In this document: positions 26,258 through 36,279 of the stretch, piece after piece
How the letters are laid out: every line of letters begins with the position of its first letter
Position numbering within the stretch: the first letter of the stretch is position 1
DNA from: Vibrio sp. DW001
GTDB lineage: Bacteria; Pseudomonadota; Gammaproteobacteria; Enterobacterales; Vibrionaceae
Reading direction: 5' to 3'
Assembly: GCF_029016285.1 (NCBI RefSeq)
Contig: NZ_CP091975.1
Span: 930,001-994,000, forward strand
Length of the DNA: 64,000 nucleotides
Notes under the pieces: generated by a model
Database searches by the model: none
What the model was told of the DNA's origin: nothing
The model's input: the letters and a program-made list of their open reading frames with translations, nothing else
Position numbers and translations under genes: made by a program

Positions 26258-27981
26258 GTCAAAATACGTTAAGTCGCCAAACAGATCAGGCCGTGCTTAA
26301 TCGTATTTGGTCTGAAGTGATGTTAGAAGAACTGGTTAGACTAGGCGTACATCATGTTTGTATTGCTCCCGGCTCCCGTTCTACTCCGCTTACCTTAGAA
26401 GCCGATAGCAACCCAGAGCTCACCATTCATACTCATTTTGACGAACGCGGTTTAGGTTTTCTTGCTTTAGGTATGGCAAAAGCAAGTCTATCTCCTGTCG
26501 CTATCATCGTCACTTCAGGCACGGCTGTCGCGAATTTATTGCCTGCTATTGCAGAAGCTAAGCTCACGGGTGAGAAGCTGGTGGTGTTAACCGCCGATCG
26601 GCCATCAGAGTTGATCGATTGTGGTGCTAATCAAGCGATAAATCAGATTGGTATCTATTCGAGTCATGTAAATGGCAGCCTTAATTTACCAAGTCCAACT
26701 GAAAGCATACCGATTACTTGGTTGCTCTCATCTGTCGATAACCTGATGCATCAGCAAAAACGCACTGGTGGTGCCGTTCACATCAACTGTCCATTCCCAG
26801 AGCCTTTGTATTCTGATGTAGGCAAGTCTATTTACGATGACTATTTACTGAGTGTAGATACTTGGCAAAGCAAGGATACGCCTTACACTCAACAGATCCG
26901 AAGAGATGGTCGTGATATCAATGATATGATTTCGCTGCAAACGCACAAGGGCTTAATCGTAATCGGTAATGTTGATGTTGCCGATGCAGAGAAAGCAAAG
27001 GCATTAGCCATTGCCTTAGGCTGGCCAGTATTGTGCGACCCTCAATCAGGTTTATCTAGTGAATGGCAGCATTATGATCTCTGGTTACGAACAACGAATG
27101 GTAAAACCAAGCTTGAACAATGCGACCTTATTCTGCAGTTTGGGTCTAGGTTAGTATCAAAAACGTTAAACGAATTTATTAAGAAGCAGTGTACTCATTA
27201 TGCCGCGAAATATTATCTGATCGATAATGAAGAAACCCGATCAAACCCTGACCATTTACCCCAAACACATATCTACTCTTGCATTGTCGCGTGGGTGAAT
27301 GATCAGTTGTTGCTTAAGTTACCGTTAATCAGCCGTCATAAATCGTGGGCGGATGAGTTGAAGCTATACGCCTCACAAGCAAAAAATCTTGCGCTTGAAT
27401 GTGATGAATTTTCTGAGCTGGGTGTGGCTATCGCGATTCCTAAAATAGTAGGTAAGAAAGATTTATTTATTGGTAACAGCTTAGTTGTAAGGTTGTTGGA
27501 TATGGTTACTGCTCTGCTTGGAAACCGAGCTTATACTAATCGAGGTGCATCGGGCATCGATGGATTGGTAGCCACGGCGGCAGGAGTACAACGAATCAAT
27601 AAAGAAGCGATGCTGGTGTTATTGGGTGATACTTCACTGCTTTACGATCTCAACTCACTTTCGTTATTTAGCCATACAATAGAGCCAATTATTATTTTGG
27701 TGACCAATAACGATGGTGGCGCTATATTTGATCTCTTGCCGGTGCCACAGGAAAAGAAAACGGCACTTTACCAAATGCCTCATGGTTATCGATTCAAATA
27801 CGCAGCCAAACAGTTTGATCTTAAATATCTTGAACCAGATAATATGAATGAGTTGATTGGTGTGGCAACTGAACACCTTGACTCAGGAAAAGGCGCGTTG
27901 CTCATTGAGATGCGTGCACCTTCAGGTCAAGCCTCTGATGACATTAAAAATTTAATACAAAGAAACCATGCTGCACATTAG
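26254..27981 (+). CDS. menD: 2-succinyl-5-enolpyruvyl-6-hydroxy-3-cyclohexene-1-carboxylate synthase
   Basis: Thiamine-diphosphate enzyme that joins isochorismate and 2-oxoglutarate to SEPHCHC. 575 residues, slightly above the 556 of E. coli. The N-terminal domain has GVHHVCIAPGSRSTPLTLEA and HFDERGLGFLALGMAKAS; ITSGTAVANLLPAIAEA-like and VLTADRPSELIDCGANQAI follow. The C-terminal cofactor domain has NRGASGIDGLVATAAGVQ, LLGDTSLLYDLNSL and TNNDGGAIFDLLP. It overlaps menF by 4 and menH by 14 bases, indicating coupled translation. Cytoplasmic. Confidence 0.96.
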   Translation: MSQNTLSRQTDQAVLNRIWSEVMLEELVRLGVHHVCIAPGSRSTPLTLEADSNPELTIHTHFDERGLGFLALGMAKASLSPVAIIVTSGTAVANLLPAIAEAKLTGEKLVVLTADRPSELIDCGANQAINQIGIYSSHVNGSLNLPSPTESIPITWLLSSVDNLMHQQKRTGGAVHINCPFPEPLYSDVGKSIYDDYLLSVDTWQSKDTPYTQQIRRDGRDINDMISLQTHKGLIVIGNVDVADAEKAKALAIALGWPVLCDPQSGLSSEWQHYDLWLRTTNGKTKLEQCDLILQFGSRLVSKTLNEFIKKQCTHYAAKYYLIDNEETRSNPDHLPQTHIYSCIVAWVNDQLLLKLPLISRHKSWADELKLYASQAKNLALECDEFSELGVAIAIPKIVGKKDLFIGNSLVVRLLDMVTALLGNRAYTNRGASGIDGLVATAAGVQRINKEAMLVLLGDTSLLYDLNSLSLFSHTIEPIIILVTNNDGGAIFDLLPVPQEKKTALYQMPHGYRFKYAAKQFDLKYLEPDNMNELIGVATEHLDSGKGALLIEMRAPSGQASDDIKNLIQRNHAAH

Positions 27982-28762
27982 CCAATATCATGAACTGAGC
28001 ACGAATAGCCAGCGACCTGTTTTGGTTTTTCTGCATGGTTTACTTGGCAATGGGAGTGATTGGCAGGAGGTGATTCATCGCCTTGACCAATACTCGTGCT
28101 TGGCGGTAGACCTTCCTTGCCATGGTTATAGTTGCAATCGGCATCCAGTCAGTTTATCCCATACTTGCCAGTTAATATTTAACACAATTTTGTCTCAAGT
28201 AGGACCAAATAGGTCCATTATTATCATTGGTTACTCTTTGGGGGCAAGACTGGCCATGTTTGGATTAGCCAATGGCACTTTTGATGGACTAAACATAACT
28301 GGCTATTTTCTCGAAGGAGGCAATTTTGGACTTATTGATGATAATGAACGGCAACAACGTCTGGTTAATGATAGGCGATGGGCAGAAAGGTTTAAGTGTG
28401 AACCAATTGAACAAGTTTTAAGCGATTGGTACCAGCAAGCGGTATTTAGTTCTCTAAATCGCGAGCAAAGAGATGAACTGATAACGAGAAGAGCGCACAA
28501 TAAAGGGAGCGCAATTGCAGAAATGTTAGTCACTACATCCCTAGGCAATCAACCTTACCTGTTGGATAAAATTGTGCGCATTGGTAAGCCTATTCACTAC
28601 ATATGTGGTGAAAAAGACATGAAGTTTTTTGAATTAGCCAAGCAAAGTAAGCTATCTTTTACTTCAATAAAAGAGGCCGGGCATAATGTTCATAAGGAAC
28701 AACCTGAAGAATTTGCACAGTTAATTCGAACCAAACTTATACAGCTAGAGCAGACGCTTTAG
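27968..28762 (+). CDS. menH: 2-succinyl-6-hydroxy-2,4-cyclohexadiene-1-carboxylate synthase
   Basis: Alpha/beta-hydrolase fold enzyme that removes pyruvate from SEPHCHC to give SHCHC. 264 residues with the oxyanion segment VFLHGLLGNGSDWQ, AVDLPCHGYS, the nucleophile elbow GYSLGAR and the catalytic-His segment EAGHNVHKEQP; YICGEKDMKF holds the acid. The order menF-menD-menH-menB matches the enterobacterial operon. It starts within the end of menD. Confident from context and motifs. Confidence 0.92.
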   Translation: MLHISQYHELSTNSQRPVLVFLHGLLGNGSDWQEVIHRLDQYSCLAVDLPCHGYSCNRHPVSLSHTCQLIFNTILSQVGPNRSIIIIGYSLGARLAMFGLANGTFDGLNITGYFLEGGNFGLIDDNERQQRLVNDRRWAERFKCEPIEQVLSDWYQQAVFSSLNREQRDELITRRAHNKGSAIAEMLVTTSLGNQPYLLDKIVRIGKPIHYICGEKDMKFFELAKQSKLSFTSIKEAGHNVHKEQPEEFAQLIRTKLIQLEQTL

Positions 28763-28792
28763 CAAGATCAACAAAACAAATTGGACCAAAAC

Positions 28793-29659
28793 ATGGCAAG
28801 AACAATTGGAATGACAGAAGAAGAACTTTACGCACCAGTAACTTGGGCAGATTGTAGTTCTGAATATGAAGATATTCATTATCATAAATCCGCCGATGGT
28901 ATCGCTAAGATCACTATCGCACGCCCACAGGTTCGTAACGCTTTTCGCCCTCAAACCGTTAATGAAATGATGAAAGCATTAGCCGACGCTCGCTATGACG
29001 AAAAGGTTGGCGTCATCGTTCTTACTGGTTTAGGTGAAGATGCTTTCTGTTCCGGTGGTGACCAAAAAATTCGTGGTGACTACGGTGGTTACAGAGACGA
29101 AGAAGGTACACATCATCTCAATGTTCTTGATTTTCAACGTCAAATCCGTACCTGTCCTAAGCCAGTTATTGCTGCGGTTGCCGGTTATGCCGTTGGTGGT
29201 GGTCATGTACTGCACATGATGTGTGATTTAACGATTGCGGCAGAGAATGCTCAATTTGGTCAAACAGGTCCTAAAGTAGGTTCTTTTGATGGAGGATGGG
29301 GTGCGTCTTATATGGCTCGCATTGTTGGTCAGAAGAAAGCCCGCGAGATTTGGTTCCTTTGTCGTTTTTACGATGCGCAAGAAGCACTGGACATGGGCCT
29401 AGTTAATACAGTAGTACCTGTGGTCGAACTTGAAAAAGAGACCGTTCGTTGGTGTCGTGAAGTTCTACAACATAGCCCAATGGCTCTACGCTGTTTGAAA
29501 GCAGCTTTAAATGCAGACTGTGACGGTCAAGCGGGACTGCAAGAGCTAGCAGGTAATGCGACGATGATGTTCTACATGACAGAAGAAGGGCAGGAAGGGC
29601 GCAACTCGTTTAATGAAAAACGCCGTCCAGACTTTTCTAAATTCCCAAGAAATCCATAA
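28793..29659 (+). CDS. menB: 1,4-dihydroxy-2-naphthoyl-CoA synthase
   Basis: Crotonase-family enzyme that closes the second ring from o-succinylbenzoyl-CoA. 288 residues from the ATG at 28793; a TTG four codons earlier overlaps the likely ribosome site. The family segments are clear: [36 protein letters not shown] with the oxyanion glycines, [40 protein letters not shown] with the catalytic Asp region, and [20 protein letters not shown] at the end. It follows menH by 30 bp; an intercistronic hairpin lies before menC. Confidence 0.97.
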   Translation: MARTIGMTEEELYAPVTWADCSSEYEDIHYHKSADGIAKITIARPQVRNAFRPQTVNEMMKALADARYDEKVGVIVLTGLGEDAFCSGGDQKIRGDYGGYRDEEGTHHLNVLDFQRQIRTCPKPVIAAVAGYAVGGGHVLHMMCDLTIAAENAQFGQTGPKVGSFDGGWGASYMARIVGQKKAREIWFLCRFYDAQEALDMGLVNTVVPVVELEKETVRWCREVLQHSPMALRCLKAALNADCDGQAGLQELAGNATMMFYMTEEGQEGRNSFNEKRRPDFSKFPRNP

Positions 29660-29683
29660 TCTCGTTTTTTAACCGTACTTTAC

Positions 29684-29717
29684 GTCGCTTAGTTTTTAGA
29701 ATTGAAAATTAAGCGAC
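29684..29717 (+). terminator. Intercistronic hairpin between menB and menC
   Basis: GTCGCTT and AAGCGAC enclose a U- and A-rich segment that pairs further (GUUUUU with AAAAUU). It could reduce expression of menC and menE relative to menB or act as an RNA stability element. No long U tract follows. Confidence 0.4.
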
Positions 29718-29800
29718 ATAAAGGCGTTCAGTACACTCGTTTTCATTATGAGTAGATTTTAGATTGCAAACTTTTTCAATGTCACCATACCGAGGCCTTC

Positions 29801-30793
29801 ATGCGTCAAGCTAAACTATATAAATACCAACTTCCGATGGACAGTGGAGTGATTCTCCGAGACAGCAAGCTGACAGAAAGAGTCGGGTGGATAGCCGAGC
29901 TCTCAGAGCAAGGCAAAACGGTATATGGTGAAATTGCACCACTGGTCGGTTTCAGTAAAGAAACCACCGAGCAGGCGGGTATTCAGGCCCAGACGCAACT
30001 AGAGCTTTGGGTCAACGGCAATGCATTTGCTTATGATGAGCTGTGTCCTTCTGTGGCGAGTGGGTTGTCCTTTGCTGAGATCGAACTTGCTGGCGAGTTA
30101 CCAATGGCTGGTAATTATGATAGTGCGCCTTTATGCACGGGTGATCCCGATGCAATGTTGCCGGTTTTAGATGCACTTCCACTAGATAAAAAAGTGACCA
30201 AAATTAAAGTAGGGCTCTATGAACCTATTCGTGATGGAATGTTGGTTAACCTATTTTTGGAGTCGATTCCCGACCTTAGAGTTCGTTTAGATGCGAACCG
30301 AGCTTGGACGCCAGAAAAGGCAGAAAAATTTGCTTCTTATATTAATTCGTCTCGCCGCCATCGCATAGAATTTGTGGAAGAACCATGCAAAGAGCCGGGT
30401 CAGAGTTTTACCTTTGCTATTAAAACGGGCATTGCTATTGCGTGGGACGAAACGTTACAGGACGCTGTTTCAGAGCCTGACTTTGATTTAGGAAAACTGA
30501 CGGGTGCGAAGGTTATTATTATTAAGCCGACGTTAATTGGTTCTGTTTATCGTTGTCAGTCGCTTGTGGAGGATGCCAACCGTCATGGAATAAAGGTTGT
30601 GATCAGTTCGAGTTTAGAATCGAGTTTGGGTCTAAATCAACTTGCTAGGCTTGCGCAATGGCTTACTCCAGAGTCTGTGCCCGGCCTAGATACAATTAAG
30701 CTATTTGGGGCTCAACTTGAAGTGAAATGGCCACAATGTGATCTTCCTATTGTTCCATTAAACGAACAACAAGTTGTTTGGCAAAGTAAGTAA
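29801..30793 (+). CDS. menC: o-Succinylbenzoate synthase
   Basis: Enolase-superfamily dehydratase that converts SHCHC to o-succinylbenzoate. 330 residues. The barrel carries the expected metal and acid-base residues in order: KIKVG (Lys), RLDANRAWT (Asp), EFVEEPC (Glu), AIAWDETLQD (Asp) and IIIKPTLIGS (Lys). The N-terminal capping domain ends before SFAEIELAGE. GAGG precedes the ATG. It lies 141 bp after menB, the largest gap inside the operon, and 32 bp before menE. Confidence 0.95.
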   Translation: MRQAKLYKYQLPMDSGVILRDSKLTERVGWIAELSEQGKTVYGEIAPLVGFSKETTEQAGIQAQTQLELWVNGNAFAYDELCPSVASGLSFAEIELAGELPMAGNYDSAPLCTGDPDAMLPVLDALPLDKKVTKIKVGLYEPIRDGMLVNLFLESIPDLRVRLDANRAWTPEKAEKFASYINSSRRHRIEFVEEPCKEPGQSFTFAIKTGIAIAWDETLQDAVSEPDFDLGKLTGAKVIIIKPTLIGSVYRCQSLVEDANRHGIKVVISSSLESSLGLNQLARLAQWLTPESVPGLDTIKLFGAQLEVKWPQCDLPIVPLNEQQVVWQSK

Positions 30794-30825
30794 AATAAGA
30801 GTAAAGACTTTGGGAACTGGCGTTA

Positions 30826-32256
30826 ATGAATAACCAACTGGAAAATAGCGTACAAACTTGGTTATCACTATGGTCTGAAAGCGAGCCTAACAAGTGCGCG
30901 TTGGTTTTTGAAAACAATACGTACTCATGGGTTCATCTCAGCGCCTTGCTCAATGGAGTAACGGTTTCGCTGCGTGGCCAAAATATCGGTCAAGGTGATG
31001 TGGTTGCTCTCGTCTCTAAAAACAGTATTGAACTGGTACTTGCCTACTTGGCTTGTATTCATCTGGGTGCGCTTCCTGCGCTTATTGCACCGAGTACGAA
31101 TACACCGCTGGTTCAAAAGCTTGATACGTTAGGTTGTAACTATGTCTGGTTTGGAAAAGGGACCAACAAACTTGTTGATAGGACAGCGCTCAACACGCTC
31201 TACTCGATTCTACAGATATCTATCGGATGTTGCGTAGAGTCAGACTCAACTACGCCTGCAAATGTTCACCCAGACAACCTTGTCAGCATTGTATTTACCT
31301 CCGGTTCTACAGGGGTACCGAAAGCCGTCGCACACACGAGCAAACAACATGAAGCTTCCGCGCATGGGTTGCTGGCTCGTTTTGGTTTTAAGCCCAACGA
31401 TACGTGGTTACTCAGCTTGCCGATGTACCATGTGTCAGGTTTAGCTATTATCTGGCGATGGTTAACAGTCGGTGCTTGCCTAAAAGTAGGCGAGGGAAAG
31501 GATCTTTTTACCGATCTTCAGGGGGCAACTCATGCCTCCCTTGTTCCTACACAACTCAAACGTTTAATTGACAGTGGAAAGCGGATCACTCTTTCTCGAG
31601 TGTTATTGGGTGGTAGTCACATCCCATTGGCGCTAGCACAAGAAGCAAATCGTCGAGGGATAGAGACTTGGCTAGGTTATGGTATGACTGAATCAGCTTC
31701 TACCGTGATGGCTAAGCAAGTGGATGAACACCTAGGTGTGGGTTTCTTGTTACCTAATCGGCTTCTTAAGGTGGAAAAACAGCGAATATACGTCGGCGGA
31801 GAGACGCTGGCTTCAGGGTATTTTTATCGAGGTAAGTTAACACCAATTGTTAATAATGATTGGTTTGATAGTAAAGATTTGGGCGAATGGGAAGGCGATC
31901 AATTACGAATCCTCGGGCGTGTTGATAATTTATTTATCTCAGGCGGCGAAAATATCCATTGTGAAGAGATCGAATTTGTCTTAGCCCAACATGCCAAAAT
32001 CACTAATGCGGTGGTAATTCCAGTGCAAGATAAAGAGTATGGAGCAAGGCCAGTCGCCATTATTCAAAGTGAGCATGTTTTAGAGCAAAAAGATGTGGAG
32101 CAGTTTCTGTTGCGGCGGCTTGAAAAATTCAAATGGCCTGTTGAATATATCGTTATGCCTGAAATTCTATTAGAAGGGCCATCGATAAAACTGTCTAGGT
32201 CAAAGGTAAAGGCTTGGTTTATAGGCTCTCAAGTGAGCAAGAGAAAAGCCATCTAG
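30826..32256 (+). CDS. menE: o-Succinylbenzoate-CoA ligase
   Basis: Acyl-adenylate-forming ligase that activates o-succinylbenzoate to its CoA thioester. 476 residues. Motifs of the ANL superfamily are present: the P-loop IVFTSGSTGVPKAVAHT, LSLPMYHVSGLAIIWR, the GYGMTESAS adenine-binding segment, KDLGEW with the conserved Asp, RVDNLFISGGENI at the hinge, and a C-terminal lysine region SIKLSRSKVKAW. Last gene of the men operon; it completes the enzymes up to DHNA-CoA except for the thioesterase (MenI), which is not in the window, nor are MenA and the methyltransferase. Confidence 0.95.
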   Translation: MNNQLENSVQTWLSLWSESEPNKCALVFENNTYSWVHLSALLNGVTVSLRGQNIGQGDVVALVSKNSIELVLAYLACIHLGALPALIAPSTNTPLVQKLDTLGCNYVWFGKGTNKLVDRTALNTLYSILQISIGCCVESDSTTPANVHPDNLVSIVFTSGSTGVPKAVAHTSKQHEASAHGLLARFGFKPNDTWLLSLPMYHVSGLAIIWRWLTVGACLKVGEGKDLFTDLQGATHASLVPTQLKRLIDSGKRITLSRVLLGGSHIPLALAQEANRRGIETWLGYGMTESASTVMAKQVDEHLGVGFLLPNRLLKVEKQRIYVGGETLASGYFYRGKLTPIVNNDWFDSKDLGEWEGDQLRILGRVDNLFISGGENIHCEEIEFVLAQHAKITNAVVIPVQDKEYGARPVAIIQSEHVLEQKDVEQFLLRRLEKFKWPVEYIVMPEILLEGPSIKLSRSKVKAWFIGSQVSKRKAI

Positions 32257-32308
32257 CGAACCAATTGGTTATGTCTTAGTCCAAAACTGAATTTTGTTTT
32301 CTTATAAG

Positions 32309-32347
32309 AAAGCTCAATAATAAGCATATTAGTTATTAGAGAGCTTT
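32309..32347 (+). terminator. Hairpin after menE overlapping the ribosome site of the small ORF
   Basis: AAAGCTC and GAGCTTT form the base of a stem continued by AATAA/TTATT. The right arm contains the GAG element ahead of the ATG at 32352. It may end the men transcript or control translation of the small ORF, or both. Confidence 0.45.
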
Positions 32348-32351
32348 TAAA

Positions 32352-32498
32352 ATGAAGATTGTGTTGATTACCACAGCAGTGCTGTTAATTGCGACCGCAT
32401 TATTTAGCCAAGGCGTCGTTAAGTCTTTAGCTGAATTGGGTGCCTTTCTGACTATTGTTGGTTATCTGTATTCACGCCAGAGTCAGCCAAGCAAGTGA
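32352..32498 (+). CDS. Small hydrophobic protein, 48 residues
   Basis: Not recognised. The ORF is ATG to TGA and encodes a 48-residue protein with two hydrophobic stretches (about residues 3-18 and 27-40) and a charged C-terminal tail ending SQPSK, which fits a small inner-membrane protein with two segments. GAGAG lies about ten bases upstream. It is on the same strand as menE, 95 bp after it, and its last 27 bases overlap the convergent end of the YeiH-type gene. Its reading frame is supported by the ribosome site and the membrane pattern but not by any family match. Confidence 0.5.
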   Translation: MKIVLITTAVLLIATALFSQGVVKSLAELGAFLTIVGYLYSRQSQPSK

Positions 32499-33389
32499 TA
32501 AGCTTGAAACCATTACCCATAAGAAAACACCAAATAAAAGAGGCTTAGCACCGGCCGCTTTCAGTTTTTCCAAAGAAATACTTGAGCCGATAAGAAACAA
32601 GCAGACCACCAATGTTTGCTTTGCAATAGCAAAAATTCCTCCGTATATAACCTCAAACTGTGGTAAGTAATCGCTTATCAATATTGCTGCACAATAAAAC
32701 AAAATAAAGAAAGGGACGGTTATTTTGTTGCTACCATTCTTAAACAACATGGCACTAATAAATGCGACGGGCACAATCCAAAGTGCTCGTGCGAGTTTTA
32801 AAGTTGTGGCCGTTTTTAGGGCTTCTTCGCCATAAGCGGAAGCAGCACCGACCACCGAAGAGGTATCATGAATAGCGATAGCCGCCCAGGTACCAAATGT
32901 ATGCTGATCTAGATTAAGCGCGTGTCCGATTAAAGGGAATACAAATAGCGCAACAGAATTGAGAACAAAGACAACCGCCAAGGCTAAGCCTGTTTGTTCA
33001 TCAGAGGCTCTAATAGCAGGAGAAACAGCGGCTATAGCGCTACCACCACAGATAGAAGTACCAGCAGAGATCAGATACGCACCTTCCTTATTTAAACCTA
33101 TCTGTTTTGCGACTAAGGTACCTATGATTAATGTGCCAAAAATGGAAACAACGATAAGACCGATGCCCTCTCCAGTCACCGCTAGCGCTTCTTGAAAATG
33201 AATACCAAAACCTAATCCTACAATAGAGTAGGCCAGCAACTTTTTGGTTATTTTACTGACAGGTAAGTCTTGGGGTACAAAGCCCAAACTTGATAGCACA
33301 AACCCAATAACCAAGGCGGTAGGTGAAGAAACCCAAGGTGTTAAACACATTGCTGCTGCGATGAAAAAAAGGAGTTTTTTACTGTTCAT
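32472..33389 (-). CDS. yeiH: YeiH-type (UPF0324) putative sulfate-exporter-like membrane protein
   Basis: Integral inner-membrane protein of 305 residues and about ten hydrophobic segments, of the conserved family UPF0324/Cons_hypoth698. Diagnostic segments are [52 protein letters not shown], the [18 protein letters not shown] segment and [11 protein letters not shown]. The transport substrate is not established for the family. No adjacent LysR gene of the YeiE type is present. It is on the minus strand, convergent with the small ORF and the men operon, and is probably monocistronic. Confidence 0.9.
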   Translation of the reverse strand: MNSKKLLFFIAAAMCLTPWVSSPTALVIGFVLSSLGFVPQDLPVSKITKKLLAYSIVGLGFGIHFQEALAVTGEGIGLIVVSIFGTLIIGTLVAKQIGLNKEGAYLISAGTSICGGSAIAAVSPAIRASDEQTGLALAVVFVLNSVALFVFPLIGHALNLDQHTFGTWAAIAIHDTSSVVGAASAYGEEALKTATTLKLARALWIVPVAFISAMLFKNGSNKITVPFFILFYCAAILISDYLPQFEVIYGGIFAIAKQTLVVCLFLIGSSISLEKLKAAGAKPLLFGVFLWVMVSSLSLAWLTLA

Positions 33390-33512
33390 TGTTGCTGCCG
33401 TATTACGTAAAAGTCACGATGAGCATAACGTGATATTGACGTTTAGTATGTCTTAATTTACTTAACCATCCGTTAAGTTTAATTAAACGAAAGTATTATC
33501 TAAACCAAAAAG

Positions 33513-35402
33513 CTACTTGTAGCTTCCTCGCAACTTTTGTACCTGTTCACGCATATATTCCGAATTGGCGTCTTCTGGCGAGACAGGTCTTCCCGCTTCT
33601 ATCTCTAGTTTTGCCCTAAACCGATTAGGGATGCCTTTAAAGGCTCGTCCTTTATGTCGGCTAAAATAACTCCCCCACATACCTTTTAAAGCTAAAGGAA
33701 TGACGGGGACAGGCGAGCGGTTAATGATGATATCGATGCCACGCATAAAGGGTTGAATTTCACCATCTCCAGTTAATCGACCTTCCGGGAAAATACAGAC
33801 AATTTCACCATCTGATAGTGCTTGTTCAACCTCTTTGAACGCCTTGCGTATCGATCTACTGTTCGCCGCTGAAACGGGGATAACACCAGCACGAAATAAA
33901 AAGCGCCGAAGTGGTTTAAGGTTAGCGTAATCTTCTTCCATTACAAATCGTATTAAACGAGGGCAGACGGCACTCAATAACAGCGCGTCCATATAGCTTA
34001 CATGGTTACAGACCAATAAAGCGCCTCCGTTTTTAGGCAGGTGGTGCAAGTTGGTATGCTTTACCCGGTAGATAATATGGGTAACTATCCATACAACAAA
34101 TCGAACCGCGTACACAGGAACCTGTGAAAAAAGGTATAGCACCACGACAAAGTTAATAACAGAGAGAAAGATGAAAAATTCAGGAATAGGCATCTCTAGA
34201 ATGCCGAGCAATACGATACCAAGTATGGCGCTACCAACCATGAAAAGCGCATTGTAGATATTGTTTGCGGCGATGACCTGTGAGCATTCTGTCTTTTTCG
34301 CTCTTAATTGCATCACAGTATAAAGTGGCACTATAAATAACCCACCAGAAATACCTAACAGAGCCAAATAAGTAAAGGTTGGCCAAAGTTCTCTATAACC
34401 AACAAAGTCTGCGAAAGAGGTAAGTGACGGTAGATTATCGGGTACCGAGTAAGCCATCAAAATACCAAACAAAGTAATGCCCATACTTCCAACAGGGACG
34501 AGTCCATACTCTATTCGATTTTTAGACAGTTTATCACATAGCTGTGATCCTATCGCGATTCCGACGGAAAACAGAGCAAGAAGGAACGAAACTGCACTTT
34601 CACTGCCGTGAAGAGAGATTTGGGTAAAGTTTGGAAATTGAGTAAGGTAACTGGCGCCTAAAAACCAAAACCAACTGATCGCTAAAATGGACTTGTGTGT
34701 CACACTATCTTTTTTTGCGATGCTTAATGTGTGTTTTGTCTGCTTTATCGGCTGCCAACGTATCTTTGCCGTTGGATTCGCGGCGGGTGTTTTTGGGATA
34801 AACCGACTCGAGATATAACCAATTATAGAGAAAAGCATTACCGAAAGGGCAGCGACATGGGTAGCGTTATCACTTGAGGCAATAATACCTGCGGCCAAGG
34901 TACCCAAAAGAATGGCAAGAAAGGTACCCGTTTCAACCAAAGCATTGCCAGTTAGAAGCTCTTCGCTTTTTAGGTGTTGTGGCAATAATGCATATTTAAC
35001 CGGGCCAAAGAAAGCAGATTGGGTACCCATAAGAAAGAGCAATAGAAGCAATACCTCATAGCTTTGAGTAATAAAGCCGATAGCGCCCAAAGTCATAATG
35101 CCAATTTCTGCCAACTTAACTTTTCGTATAAACCAATCTTTATCATATTTATCAGCTAATTCACCTGCGGTTGCCGAGAACAAAAAGAAAGGAAGAATAA
35201 ACAACCCCGCAGCAATATTTATAAAAAGGCTTGAAGAAATAGAAAGGGTGCCACTCGCGGTGAAGGCGACCAATATGAGTAAGACATTCTTAAAAATATT
35301 GTCATTGAATGCACCAAAGAATTGGGTAATAAAATAGGGTAAAAAACGTCTTTGAGTCAACAAAGAACTGCTGCTTGTTGGAGAGGGGTTTAGCTCAGGC
35401 AT
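33513..35402 (-). CDS. MFS transporter fused to 1-acylglycerol-3-phosphate acyltransferase
   Basis: A 629-residue fusion. Residues from about 15 to 410 form a 12-segment major-facilitator transporter of the LplT (lysophospholipid flippase) type, with FFGAFNDNIFKN near the start and AGELADKYDKDWFIR. Residues from about 440 to 629 are a PlsC-type acyltransferase with NHVSYMDALLL (the HX4D motif) and FPEGRLTGDGEI. Together they suggest import and re-acylation of lysophospholipids at the inner membrane. Unlike the LplT-Aas pairing, the acyl-ACP synthetase domain is missing. A TetR gene lies 8 bp upstream on the same strand and probably forms an operon with it. Confidence 0.88.
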   Translation of the reverse strand: MPELNPSPTSSSSLLTQRRFLPYFITQFFGAFNDNIFKNVLLILVAFTASGTLSISSSLFINIAAGLFILPFFLFSATAGELADKYDKDWFIRKVKLAEIGIMTLGAIGFITQSYEVLLLLLFLMGTQSAFFGPVKYALLPQHLKSEELLTGNALVETGTFLAILLGTLAAGIIASSDNATHVAALSVMLFSIIGYISSRFIPKTPAANPTAKIRWQPIKQTKHTLSIAKKDSVTHKSILAISWFWFLGASYLTQFPNFTQISLHGSESAVSFLLALFSVGIAIGSQLCDKLSKNRIEYGLVPVGSMGITLFGILMAYSVPDNLPSLTSFADFVGYRELWPTFTYLALLGISGGLFIVPLYTVMQLRAKKTECSQVIAANNIYNALFMVGSAILGIVLLGILEMPIPEFFIFLSVINFVVVLYLFSQVPVYAVRFVVWIVTHIIYRVKHTNLHHLPKNGGALLVCNHVSYMDALLLSAVCPRLIRFVMEEDYANLKPLRRFLFRAGVIPVSAANSRSIRKAFKEVEQALSDGEIVCIFPEGRLTGDGEIQPFMRGIDIIINRSPVPVIPLALKGMWGSYFSRHKGRAFKGIPNRFRAKLEIEAGRPVSPEDANSEYMREQVQKLRGSYK

Positions 35403-35410
35403 GCAAAACC

Positions 35411-36013
35411 TTATTCATTTTTATGCCAATTCTGTAAATAGTTAGAAAGCAGGTTTTTAATCAGTGCTTTACCGTCGATAGGGGATGACGTGAAAAATTT
35501 ATCATCCACACTCAACACGGTGATACCATGAACGCCTGCCCATAAGACACGACTGGCTTCTACAATCTCGTATTCAGACTTGGTCGGAGACAAAATAGCG
35601 ATCAATTTTTCTAACATACTCGTCATGTTATCGATGCGTTCGGACTGCCAATCGGGTAGGTTTTCACCATTCATCGTATGTTGGAATATTAGTTGCCAGC
35701 GGTAAGGGTTTTGTTGAGCGAAGTCATGGTAACAATACGCGAGATTATACAGTGCTTCTTCAGTGCTGTTAGAGCTCTCAAGTGCAGTGGAAGCCTCTAT
35801 TCGTAGTTCGTCAACCGTTTGGGCTACAACCTGTAAGAGCAATAAATTATAGTTGCCGAATATATTGACAAGAGTACTGGGTACATAGCCAATTTGAGTA
35901 GCAATTTTTCTCAGACTAAGATTATGATGGGGCTGATCTGCCAAGAACTCCTTTACCTTCTGTAAAGTTAATTCAACCAATTCTTCGCGAGTGTGATCGT
36001 TTCTGCGTGCCAT
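35411..36013 (-). CDS. TetR-family transcriptional regulator
   Basis: 200 residues. The N-terminal DNA-binding domain has the helix-turn-helix LSLRKIATQIGYVPSTLVNI with the FGN segment following; the C-terminal part (RWQLIFQHT, SRVLWAGVHGITVLSVDDKF) carries the Trp-Ala-Gly-Val-His-Gly pattern of the TetR WHG ligand-binding domain. Co-transcribed with and probably regulating the MFS-acyltransferase gene 8 bp downstream. The effector could be a fatty acid or lysolipid, by association only. Confidence 0.88.
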   Translation of the reverse strand: MARRNDHTREELVELTLQKVKEFLADQPHHNLSLRKIATQIGYVPSTLVNIFGNYNLLLLQVVAQTVDELRIEASTALESSNSTEEALYNLAYCYHDFAQQNPYRWQLIFQHTMNGENLPDWQSERIDNMTSMLEKLIAILSPTKSEYEIVEASRVLWAGVHGITVLSVDDKFFTSSPIDGKALIKNLLSNYLQNWHKNE

Positions 36014-36279
36014 ACTTTTTGTGCCATTCCCATTTATGTAACTAAATAAGATCTATAAAATGAACGTTGTTCATTATTCTATGTGGAGCCCCAAAAAGGT
36101 CAAGAACAATGCGTGCTATTTTGTCGTAATGTGGGCTTTGCAATATTTCGATACACACAAGCTTGCACAAAGGATATAAATGTAAGGGATATCCATATAT
36201 CATGCGGTAATATAAAATTAAATTTTTATAATATTTAGTCCAATAAAAATAGTTTCGTGAGACAAACAAAAGGGAAAAA

